Source: Daphnia carinata (taxonomy: Eukaryota; Arthropoda; Branchiopoda; Diplostraca; Daphniidae). Taken from it: a stretch of 64,000 bases of DNA. The position numbers were made by a program, and so were the translations under genes. Under the pieces are notes generated by a model. It ran no database searches. It had not been told where the DNA came from and saw only the letters and a program-made list of their open reading frames with translations. The stretch spans positions 3,753,884 through 3,817,883 of the forward strand of contig NC_081332.1 of assembly GCF_022539665.2 (NCBI RefSeq), given 5' to 3'. Every line of letters starts with the position of its first letter. Positions within the stretch are counted from its first letter, which is position 1. Positions 1-10,300 of this stretch are shown in pieces.

Positions 1-1552
1 CGTGTTTGGACTTCTCCTTCGAAAATTGTCGCTTGACACCGACATCAAAGACCCCGGGAAAAGAAAAGAGGAAGGAAAAAAAAAACAATTGGTTTTTTGT
101 CGACTTCAAAAGAATAGACTTTTGATTCGTTTCGTGTAGGCTTACGTCATTCACGACCGGAGTTAACGCGGGAGTACAAAGTTTTCTCAACGATCCATCC
201 TTTTGATGTTGATCGAAGGAACTCGCATTTTCATTTTTTTTTTTTTTTTTCTTTTTTTAAATTTTGAACTTGCATTTAATTTTTAATGATTTTGGTTCTT
301 CAGTTTCGCCCCGCACGTAGGTACATCTACAGGTGCAATGTACCCTTGGTATTGCTGAAGAACGTAGTAGAACGGCCTATTAGATGTATAGATAGTTTTG
401 ATGTGAAGCTTAATTATGCGTATATATCTTCGATGAGTATGCGATCGATACGGTCGGTCCACTTAAGCACAAATTGATGCGTACAGCACACACGCACACA
501 CACAGTGGATGCTATACGATACATCTACATAACAACCATATTAAGGACTTGTTTTTGTAATTGGCAACCCCCGCCCCCCCTACTCGATGTACCTTGTTGA
601 ACAGACAGGCTACGTCTATAAAAATGGGTTTATAGTTAAAAATCTATACGAATATGCATAAACTTTAATATGTAAACGAACGGGGGTTCCGTATTCACGG
701 AAATCAGCCTGTTGTAGAGTGCGTAAACAGATAACATGTGTTTGTTTTTACGAACTGTACTTAATTGTATGTACATATAGATTCAATGTGGGTTATTTCA
801 TTACCTTTACAGGTCGTTGTCACTGTCTAGACTCGTTACATTTGCATTTTTCACTGTTTGATTATTCCATGAAAAGGAGGAAGATAGGGTTCTTTGGCTT
901 GCTGTTATAGTTTTATAGTTATTGATGATCGTAAAAAAAAAGTATGTACATAGGTAAACACCCTTATTATTTTGTCACCTGAAACCGTTGACCTTCCGCC
1001 CAAGTTACTAAACTCAGCACGACGATATTAGTCTTATGGCTAACAACAAACTATGTTTTGTCACCTAAGGAGACTTTACCTTTCGCTCAATCGTAAACAA
1101 GTTTGAAGTTGAGCTGCTTTCATTGTGCGCTACTTTGAAATAAGGGATTTATTTTGCATCTTGTCTCCGCTAGCGTTGAAGTAGATTTACCCTCCCCCCT
1201 CATTTTTCCGCTGATGTGCCCCAAATCTAAATTGAAAAGCTCGTCTTAATCGTGCGACATCAAGCGCGTCTTGTTGTGTTAAATCACGCGCTTGTTACAT
1301 CTGTCACGAACAGACGCGCCAACTTGAAAAGAAGGAGCTCCCGCCCCACGTAGTTCATATTTACCCAACGTATTGATGCGAATTCAAAAGAAGGCGACTG
1401 TGTTAATTTGAACTGAAGAACAAGTGCCGCGCGTTTAATTAATTAATGACCGAAAAACCAAAAGATCGGGGCCTTAAACAAAATCGGAGAGATTCGAGCG
1501 TGTAATGCCTTGGGAAAAAAAGGGACAAGTCTAACGCGTACATTGCGCTCTT
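1..1552. other. Noncoding stretch, no gene recognised
   Basis: No open frame here resembles a known protein, and the longest are under 85 codons. The sequence is AT-rich with several T and A runs, for example at 235-260. It may include the 3' untranslated part of a gene beyond the left edge, but no exon boundary could be anchored. Confidence 0.5.
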
Positions 1553-1722
1553 CCACGTGTCCTTTGTGACACTTGCATAAAATCTATGAAAAGAGGATCC
1601 TGCGCGCGCGTGGGTTGTAGGGCATTCAGGAACGCTTCAAGGAGGCTACGCCGACATTTAAGCGGGCTAGTGTTCCAAACGTATAAAAGGCCCGACGTCC
1701 GCACAGGTGTGACGCATCAGTT
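1553..1722 (+). promoter_or_regulatory. Putative core promoter of the PDH gene: E-box, TATA box, initiator
   Basis: A perfect palindromic E-box CACGTG lies at 1553-1558. A TATAAA box is at 1682-1687, followed by an initiator-like TCAGTT at 1717-1722. This order fits a TATA promoter starting near 1719 and leaving a 5' leader of about 256 nt before the PDH start codon. The TATA-to-initiator distance is a few bases longer than usual. CACGTG is the CLOCK/CYCLE-type element; use by the clock is inference. Confidence 0.55.
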
Positions 1723-1975
1723 GTACGGTGTCAACGCTGTTCGTTCCTACGCATCATCCGCCTTACCGATTGATATTAATCAAAAACGCGTTGTTTTGAA
1801 ATTTATCTTGGTATATTTTTTTAGTCATTGAGCCATTCCTCCGGACGGGGGATTCTCCCGTGAACATTGTTAGAAGCAAAGTTTTTTTCGAAAAAAACAA
1901 ATCGTACACACCTACGCGGTAGATATTTGGACCTTTCAACTCCGGAAAGCAAAACGAGGAAAACAAAAACAAAAA

Positions 1976-2697
1976 ATGCATCAGCTGTCAGCTAAAGTAT
2001 CGCATTTTTCGATTGCCGTGTTCGTCTTGTTCGTTTCGTTGAGTATGGACGTCGAATCGGCACCCGCAGCAACGTCTTCCATTAACCGACCGGAAGCACA
2101 GGTATTTTTCCGAATGTCTCGGCGTTTGTAATGCGATGGAATTCACGACACTCCCTTTATCTTAAACATCCACCTTGTCATAAAAAAACAAAACGGAATA
2201 CTTTTTGTCCTTAAAAAAAAAAAATGAAAGACTTATGGCTATAATGAAATAATAATATGTATCTATAATTTCCGGGCTCGTCTTTTGTTCTTTTCACGTT
2301 GACCTAAAAGCTGTCCGTTCAGGAAGTGGAGAAATTTCTTGAGGGCCTGACCCGGTATTTGCATAGACAACGCTTGGATCAGCAACGAATGCATCAGCCA
2401 AAGTCGCCCATGTCGGAAGAGGCCACCTACGATCCGGATGCTATCGACCGTGCCATCCTCGGCGAGATGGCGGCTCCGTTAGATGCGGAAAGATCTCCTT
2501 CTAGCGAATTGGCCAATAACTCCATGTCTCATGCACGTCCGCCGATCGCCACCAACAACAAATGGCCGTGGTCGTTGAGTAACTTTGAACGGATTGAAGA
2601 TCAGGATGTTAAGCAACGGCAACCTTACGGCAAACGCAATTCCGAATTGATCAACTCGCTGCTGGGCTTACCCCGTTTCATGAAAGTCGTCGGATAA
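1976..2697 (+). CDS. Pdh: Pigment-dispersing hormone (PDH/PDF) prepropeptide
   Basis: This gene encodes a secreted neuropeptide that disperses pigment in crustaceans and is a circadian output in arthropods. There are two exons, 1976-2101 and 2323-2697, joined in phase 0 across a GT-AG intron, giving about 165 aa. The first 42 residues form a hydrophobic signal peptide (core IAVFVLFVSL) followed by SAPAA. A precursor-related peptide follows. A dibasic KR site (in YGKR) then releases NSELINSLLGLPRFMKVV. The final codon before the stop is Gly, the amide donor, so the mature hormone is an 18-residue amide, the standard PDH length. Residues NSELINSLLGLP match the family core. The C-terminal KVV differs from the NDA of most beta-PDHs. 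The ATG at 1976 is chosen because it begins the signal peptide. A TATA promoter lies upstream and a polyadenylation signal downstream. Confidence 0.96.
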
Positions 2698-2819
2698 ATA
2701 TCTGGAAAAAAAAAACAAATTTGATTGAAATAGATAAAAAAAAAATAATAATTGGAGTACAGGGGGAAGGGGGCATGTTTTTCATCATATCTTATGTGTT
2801 GACAAGAAAAAAAAAGAAA

Positions 2820-2825
2820 AATAAA
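2820..2825 (+). terminator. Polyadenylation signal AATAAA of the PDH gene
   Basis: A canonical AATAAA lies about 125 nt after the PDH stop codon in A-rich sequence. Further AATAAA-like repeats around 3060-3075 could serve as alternatives. Confidence 0.5.
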
Positions 2826-3099
2826 ATCTTACACATTTAATTATATAACGTATACTTTAATATATGCATGCTACTAGACCTTAGTAGTTCCATCTCTTCC
2901 GCTTTCCGCAAACGCTGTCCAAATGAAAACTAAGCGTTTGCCAAATCGTTTTGAGTATCTTAAGCATTATGTGTAGTTGACCACGGACAATTAATATGTT
3001 ATTGTTCCCATTATTCGATGGCGCACCTAAGTATTAAATCAATCCCATTGATCAACTAAAAAAATAAATAAATAAACGATTAACTGTTTTTCGACTATT

Positions 3100-3360
3100 C
3101 TATACATTTGATGCTATGCACATTTGATTCGTTTTAAACGGGGAACTCGCCGTTCCCCATCGTTTCTTTTTTTGCAGGCTGTTCATCAAGTTCTCGTAAC
3201 ATTTGAAATGCGTTGAAAATTTTTTGATTTCAGGCGTTCCAGGACGGAAGGCCAGTTTTTTTTCCAGTTGATGGCCTCTGTACGTCAGCTGGGCGACCTT
3301 TTTTTTTTGCTGTACAATCTCATTTCCCAAGGCCAACAGTTTTGCAACTACCGCAACCAC
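3100..3360 (-). CDS. Possible small lysine-rich protein or exon, unrecognised
   Basis: An 86-codon minus-strand open frame begins MVAVVAKLLALGNEIVQQ and continues with a Lys/Gln-rich, probably coiled-coil stretch (QLTYRGHQLEKKLAF). Composition looks more protein-like than the surrounding sequence, but short A runs supply several of the lysines. I do not recognise a family. It lies tail-to-tail with the PDH gene. It could be a terminal exon of a minus-strand gene; a further minus frame lies at 3387-3605, but no convincing splice junction joins them. Confidence 0.22.
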   Translation of the reverse strand: MVAVVAKLLALGNEIVQQKKKVAQLTYRGHQLEKKLAFRPGTPEIKKFSTHFKCYENLMNSLQKKKRWGTASSPFKTNQMCIASNV

Positions 3361-5566
3361 ATCGGATCAATTTTAAATAATCGCTGTTAAAAGAAGAAGA
3401 AGAAAAAAAATTCTCGTCTTGTGTCAGTATTTTTTATCCTTAGATTGTCTTTCTTTTTTTGCTGTTGTTGTAATCGGATGGTCTTTAATGGGGCGTCTTG
3501 TTCGTAGGAAATGAAATATTTGCGGGTTCGCATTCGCGACGGATAACGAGCCCGCATGATTGAACGCTGCCTTGTAAAGACGTTTGACAAGCCATCAGCC
3601 GACATGAAAATCGTGAACAGCGCCGCCTGCTCGTTGATCTCCCGGCCCTTTTGATTACATCGTTCTCCATGCTCCCTTCACAGATCTACTCCCATCTGCT
3701 TCAATTAAACCGAGACCAGGTGAAAGGAATGAAAAGGCTGGAACAAATGTTTCATCACCCTCGTTACGCAAAGCAGCACACGAAGATATTCGATGTCAGA
3801 TCAGGTGCAAGGCACGATCGTCCTTACCATTAGGTAAGGAGAAATGGAACACTTGTTCAGTATTTAGTACCTAATTATTTAGCCGCAAGTTTTTGTTTTA
3901 TCCACGTAGGAGAGCCTGGTTTTTATGACAATTAGCGTTGGACATAATAGCGGCAGGTAACAACAATGTAGCAACAGCGGTGATCAATAATCTTCAAAGT
4001 TGCATATTCACAAAAGAATTTGCATGCGCACGTAATTGGCTCAAACAAAACAAAAACCGCTGCCATTACAATCGAGAGCCGGCTGTTCGCATCCGGTTAA
4101 AATAAAGAACCCGCGAACAATAACATCAACAACGAAATCCTCCCCGCAGCGTAACACTTAAATAGCAAACTTGCTAATGCTAAAAAAAAAAATAAATAAA
4201 GGGATCCCGCCAACATCGATGGCAGACCTGTAGAGTGAATTAGGGGGAAAAACACATGTGGGCCGTGCTTAATTTCTCATTTCTATGGATTGCGCACAAA
4301 CATTTGGCAGTTTTTTTGTTTTTTTTTTTGTCTTTATGTGCTATTACATTTTGGTTTGAGCCCATCGGCGATCAACGACCTGATACTAAAGATTGCGATA
4401 ATAAGGCCACAATTTTCTTGTACGTGGTACGTAATCACGCGAATTGATTAGATGGCGGCTGCAGCAAGTTATCACACCTTCAAGGAATCTCAGTTTAATA
4501 TTAGTGTTAATAAAAAAAAATGCCATTGCCATCGAATGCTGCGTTTGATTCTATGTTTGGGTTCTATTAAATTTTGCAATGAGAAAATTGCCATCCGTGA
4601 ATTATTGATAGCAAATTCGATCACTGGGGATGAATGGAACACGTCTTTTTTCTGCTTTTATCTGTGATTGCCAGATGACGAAAAGTATTTCTCGGTAGCG
4701 ACAATATGATGAGCGTGAACAAAAAAGAAGGGAACTTTCTACGGCCTACAAAATAAATAGGTAATGCCTGTCTTTCTCAGGCTTGCACAGCTTTGCAGCC
4801 GGAAACTGCTATTTGATTGTGATGGTGAAGAAATATTTATGAAAGTAACAGACTGACTTAAAAGGGAAAGAAGTCTTGCCACATGGGTTGGTGATTAAGA
4901 TAGAGATAGGTTGTTTTTTTTTTCGCGAGAAAGCTTGGCTGCAGCAGAACAACCCAACTGTGTTTTAGCACAGCCTTATGCCGGTGTATACTTTGAAAGG
5001 GGCGGACAATGCTTTCAACAACACATCAGCTCAGAAGACATTCATGGGTGTGATATTTAATTATTAAGGTGTTGGAGCCATTATGTGCAGCGGCTGTCTA
5101 AACACGTCCAAACAACTTAGAGCGATGGGAGAAATCATCTGTGCAAGTAAAAAGGCATGCCATAGTCGAAAGGTATTACAGACTTACATTTAACTGGAAA
5201 CGATTGGGATAAAGTTTCTTTTGTTTCTCGGTATGGTAGCATTCCACAGTGTTCTCGATGATTCAAAATGGCATCCAATCCAGAGGTTTTGTGACTTTGA
5301 TAAAACAGAGAAATCTTTCACTGTTGGCCTGAAATTGCAAGGCCACGCCGCCATCATTCGTCAAGTTCGAGTAAAAAAAGCACGACAAGAACATGAAAAA
5401 AAAAGAAAGATACGTTCACAATATGGAGTGTGGGCAACTATTTTTTTTCTGCGTAACAGATACCAATAATTGATTGGGGTGACATGAAACTGTCAGTTTT
5501 AAAATATAGAATATCTATGTTTTGTGTTAAAATTGGAATAGGACACATTGTCTAACCTGTTCTTGA
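3361..5566. other. Noncoding interval between PDH and OPA1
   Basis: Several frames of 60-80 codons occur (for example 3651-3833 and 5221-5469), but none shows family motifs or a consistent exon structure. The sequence contains A/T homopolymers and no recognisable mobile element or RNA gene. Confidence 0.45.
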
Positions 5567-5650
5567 TGACGTCACAGTTCGGAGCTTGTACCGAGGGCGC
5601 TCCAACGGAAAATGCTTTCAGAGCAACTCCAGTGCTAACGTATCACGTGA
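5567..5650 (+). promoter_or_regulatory. Putative OPA1 promoter elements: CRE and palindromic E-box
   Basis: A perfect cAMP-response element TGACGTCA lies at 5567-5574, and a perfect palindrome TCACGTGA (USF/MITF/TFE-type E-box) at 5643-5650. They sit about 180 and 100 bp before the OPA1 start codon. No TATA box was seen, as expected for a housekeeping mitochondrial gene. Both sites were read directly; transcription-factor use is inferred from family knowledge. Confidence 0.5.
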
Positions 5651-5744
5651 CGATCATATCATGGTGGCTAACATGCCGGTGATGTTTTGAAAATAACAGT
5701 CGGTCCTTACGTACCTTTCAGTCGTGAAATTATACGTCTTAAAG

Positions 5745-8700
5745 ATGATTTCAACTGTGAATAAACTTAAAAAGACAGGTATGTTCTTAAGACCGATGGT
5801 TTCTTTCTCGGCTGGAGCCAGCGGCGCTCCCACGATGGTCAAATACAGAAATTACCAAACGCTGACCATAAACTACCGGCATCGAGGAATATTGTCACGA
5901 TATTCGCCATTAAATCGATCAGTCCCCTTCCAAAACCCAACTGTGTATCAAACGAGAAACATTGGATTTTTGGTTGGGAGAATTCTTAAAGGAGCATTGA
6001 AAATTCGATACTTGCTCCTCGGGGGAGCAGTTGGTGGGGGGATTTCCCTCCAAAGAGTAAGTCCATAAAGTTTCTATTAGTAAAATGATGTGTATGATTA
6101 TAGTTTAGAGCTATGTACTATTTGTTCCTCAGCAATCCTACAAGTAGCTAAGCCACATTTTCGTACACTTAAAAGCAGCCTTCGAACAAAGAAGCTATTG
6201 TACATATAATAATTATTTATTTATTATTCTTTACAGTCATATGAAGAATGGAAAAATTCTTTGCCAGATTCTAAATGGTTAGAAGATTTGTTTCCTTCTT
6301 CTGAAAAAGTTGATTCCTTTCGAGGTTCCTTGATGGAACTCTCATCAAAGTTCAGAGATTCGTTGGAAAACTTGGATATAGGTAATCTTAGGTCTGCGAA
6401 ATTTGTATTTTTATGATCCACATGTTCCTTTGTCGTATAGATCCGAGACTGAAGGTGTTTGGAGACCGTAAAATCAGCGAATTACGAGCTTGGTTTGACA
6501 GCAGGCTTGAAGACGCCATTCAAGCGGTAGAAGAAGAAGAAAAAGTCGCCGTCCAAGGTAAAATCTCTTATCCTTTTTTTTTTTTTGCTAGCTACTTATT
6601 TTTTTCTGCTTTAGCATTTCCTTGTCAAAGGTTTGGTTTTTTTTTCAATGTGTGCTTTCTATGTCTGTTATAATGTTATATAGGGCTCAACAATGGACTG
6701 AAATTGTTCTATCTTGCTGCAGATAGTGTATCAGATGCGACCTCGACCGTCGTGCATGCAGAGTCTTTTGTCAGGGCTACCGGCAGCGAGAAGCATCAAG
6801 AAGAAAGGAAGAAAACAGGTATTTCTCAAGGACAAACGACTGTTTGCCAGAATTTGAATTGACTGATTACTTAATCAATTGCAGAGAACATGCAACAGAA
6901 GATTGAGAAAATGCAGGAGGAGCTCATGAAAGTGCAACTCAAGTATCAGAAGGAGCTAGAAAAGCTGGAAAGAGACAATAAGGAATTGCGTAAGCAACTC
7001 CTGCTCAGAGGTCATAGTGGGTCGGCCAATCGCAAAATCAAGGTATATGTGTCCGTTACCAGTGTTGAGTCATTCATTAACAATTTCCTCTTTCCACCGT
7101 ACAGAAGTCTTTGATTGACATGTATTCGGAGGTCCTCGACGAACTTTGTGATTACGATGTGGGCTACAGTACTCATGACCATCTGCCACGTGTCGTCGTC
7201 GTTGGAGATCAAAGTTCGGGCAAAACTTCAGTGCTAGAAATGATTGCACAGGCTCGTATATTTCCTCGGTATTGCTATAGTGACACATTTGAGTCCGTCC
7301 AATCGTTTTCAAGTATAACATTGATAGGGGTGCGGGCGAAATGATGACGAGAGCTCCGGTGAAGGTGACCCTTAGTGAAGGGCCTTATCACATCGCCCAG
7401 TTCAAGGATTCATCGCGCGAATTCGACCTTTCTAAAGAATCCGATTTGGCCGATCTTCGCAAAGAGGTGAGTCCGATTTTTACCGCAATTACGCCGTCAG
7501 CATAACTTTTTCTGTTAACTATTCGCCAGGTCGAGTTGAGAATGCTAAATAGCGTTAAACATGGCAAAACCGTGAGTTCGGAGGTTATCTCGATGACTGT
7601 TAAAGGCCCCGGATTACAACGCATGGTTCTTGTGGATCTACCAGGCATCATTAGCGTAATTAGTTTATTTCTCGATACTGATTTACAGCCAGACACCATT
7701 TAGCATACTTTGCCATATTACCAGACCCAAACTACTGAAATGGAGTCTGGGACGCGGGAAGCCATCCGCCAGATGACGCAAACCTACATGTCGAACCCGA
7801 ATGCTATCATTTTATGCATCCAAGACGGAGCCGTCGATGCCGAACGTAGCAATGTTACAGGTTTTTTTTATTTCGACAACTTGAATATTATGAAATATTT
7901 CTAAAAGAAAGTTTGAAATCGTAGATTTGGTAGCCCAAATGGATCCACAAGGTAAACGCACCATATTTGTCCTTACCAAGGTAGATTTGGCCGAAGAAAA
8001 TCTCACCAAACCCGATCGGGTAAGACCTAGATTGTCCACTGGTAACTTTTAAGACCTGGTAGTTTTATCAAGTTTTCCCCCTTTCATTTTTAGATTCGCA
8101 AGATTTTGTCTGGAAAACTTTTTCCCATGCGTGCTCTTGGATATTTTGCCGTCGTAACGGGTCGCGGAAACAAAGATGATTCCATCGCTACCATCAAACA
8201 ATACGAAGAAAATTTCTTCTCGACGTCAAAACTGTTTAAGTAAGAAATTAAACGTGCAATCTGATCCAATGATTTAATAATTTATCACATCTGTGTTGGG
8301 CAAAAACTAGCAGAGAAGGATTGGTTCCCTCCACACAAGTAACGACCAAAAATTTGAGTTTGGCAGTTTCAGAGTGCTTTTGGAAAATGGTACGTGAAAC
8401 GGTCGAACAGCAAGCCGATGCGTTCAAAGCTACTCGTTTCAATTTGGAAACGGAATGGAAAAATAACTTTCCGAGGTGAATCTTCTTGAATTTCAAACAG
8501 CATTTTTTTTTTAACGTTACATGTTTTTCTTTGTGCCATAAAAGACTTAGGGAACTCGATCGAACTGAACTTTTCGAAAAAGCTCGTGGCGAAATCCTCG
8601 ACGAAGTGGTCAATCTCAGTCTGGTGTCGCCCAAAGAGTGGGAAGAAGCTTTGATGAAGAAGCTATGGGAGAAAGTAGCAACTCACGTCTTCGAAAACCT

Positions 8701-10196
8701 TTACCTACCGGCTGCCCAGAGCGATTCATCAGGTTGGTTTTTACAATGTCGTCAGTTGACTTGTATTAACCGCGCCTTTAACATTTAGGTACTTTCAACA
8801 CGAAAATAGACATCCGCTTGAAGCAGTGGGCTGATCAGCAGTTACCTCGTAAAAGTGTAGAGTGCGCTTGGGAAACGCTGAAGGAAGAGTTTGGCCGGCT
8901 GGTAGAAAAGGCAAAGTTGTCGAAAGATCACGATAACATCTTCGACCAGCTGAAAGCCGCAGTAGTCGATGAAGCCATGAGGAAACATCAATGGGAAGAT
9001 AAGGTACGTACTCTACATGCAACTGTTTTTACTTTTAGAGTACTAAACCAGATACTTTAAAATGACATGTAGGCAGCCGAGGTGTTGCGTGTCATCCAAC
9101 TCAATACGCTGGAGGATCGCTCAGTTCACGACAAGCAACAATGGGACTCTGCTGTGCAGTTTGTAGAGCGTTCCGTGATTGAAAAACTTCAGGTCACCGA
9201 AGCAAACCTCAACAACCTGGTCGGTCCCAGTCGAACCCAACAGTGGTTGCGCTGGACTAATGCAACACCAGAACAAAAACAACACGCTTCTGTGAAGAAC
9301 GAGTTGGAACGGCTTCTTTTTGCCGAGCGGGTAATCCAAAATCTTTTTATCGACCACGTTTTTTTAACCACAATAAATCAAAGCGTTGTATTATTCCAAC
9401 AGAACCATCCACCAACTCTGTCGTACGAAGAGTTGACGGCAGCTAGACGCAATTTGCAAACGAACGGAGTCGACGTCGACAACGAGTTCATTCGGCAGAC
9501 GTGGCATCATGTTTATCGTCGCCATTTCCTCCGTAAAAGCCTCTCGAGAGCTTACGAATGCCGTAAAGGCTTCTGGATGTACCACCAAGGACTCGAAAAC
9601 GAGGTGAGTTTGAATCGTCATAAAACAATGAATTTTTTCCCCCTTGAAGTAGATCATTTGATGATGTAATACCTTTAAAGCAGGTGGTGGACTGCAACGA
9701 CGTAGTTCTGTTCTGGAGAATTCAACAGATGTTGAAGGTCACCGCCAATGCTTTACGTCAGCAAATCATGAATCGAGAGGGTAAGTTCCACCTTATTGAT
9801 ATTTCGTAGCTGCGTCACAAAACTAGGGGATTCATAAGAAGTTTGTGTCCCTGATTCGGCGATAGTTCTTTGAAGCGTTCGGCATCAGCTTTCAGAATGA
9901 AAGACACAGTCTAACAGCAAAATATGTATCTTTTTGAACTATTAGCCCGTCGCTTTGAGAAAGAAATCAAGGAGGTCTTGGAGGTCTACTCACAAGATCG
10001 GGACAAGAAGGAGCAACTGCTGACTGGGCGAAGAGTGCACTTGGCCGAGGAACTAAGTAAATATTTGTCAACTTTAATTCATCTATCAATCGTTGATGGT
10101 TGTTTGTTTTTTTTTCTTTCTCCGAATTCAGAACGCGTGCGTCAGATTCAAGAGAAACTGGAAGAGTTTATCAAGTCGCTTAACGCAGAAAAGTGA
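5745..10196 (+). CDS. Opa1: OPA1-like dynamin-related GTPase (mitochondrial inner-membrane fusion)
   Basis: OPA1 fuses mitochondrial inner membranes and shapes cristae. Nineteen exons join in phase to 976 aa, close to the roughly 960 aa family norm: 5745-6056, 6237-6381, 6441-6557, 6723-6818, 6885-7042, 7105-7268, 7328-7466, 7530-7655, 7725-7860, 7925-8019, 8094-8239, 8314-8475, 8545-8732, 8789-9003, 9073-9330, 9403-9603, 9684-9780, 9946-10056, 10132-10196. The N-terminus is basic and presequence-like, followed by a membrane anchor ([10 protein letters not shown], about residues 85-102). A VRAT sequence at 208-211 aligns with the OMA1 cleavage site of animal OPA1. A coiled coil spans about 224-276. 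GTPase motifs are GDQSSGKTS (310-318), DLPG (413-416) and TKVD (482-485), followed by middle and GED-like regions ([16 protein letters not shown]) ending SLNAEK. The ATG at 5745 is the first in frame. The exon 12 acceptor could shift by one codon. Confidence 0.96.
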
Positions 10197-10294
10197 TACA
10201 ACTTTATTTAATCGGTGGTATATCTTACGTGCTGAATGTACATGAAATCCCTTTTTTTGCATCCTATTTACTAGTCGCGCGCCCTGTTTCAAGA

Positions 10295-10300
10295 ATTAAA
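10295..10300 (+). terminator. ATTAAA polyadenylation signal of OPA1
   Basis: The common variant ATTAAA lies about 100 nt after the OPA1 stop codon. No canonical AATAAA is closer. Confidence 0.4.
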
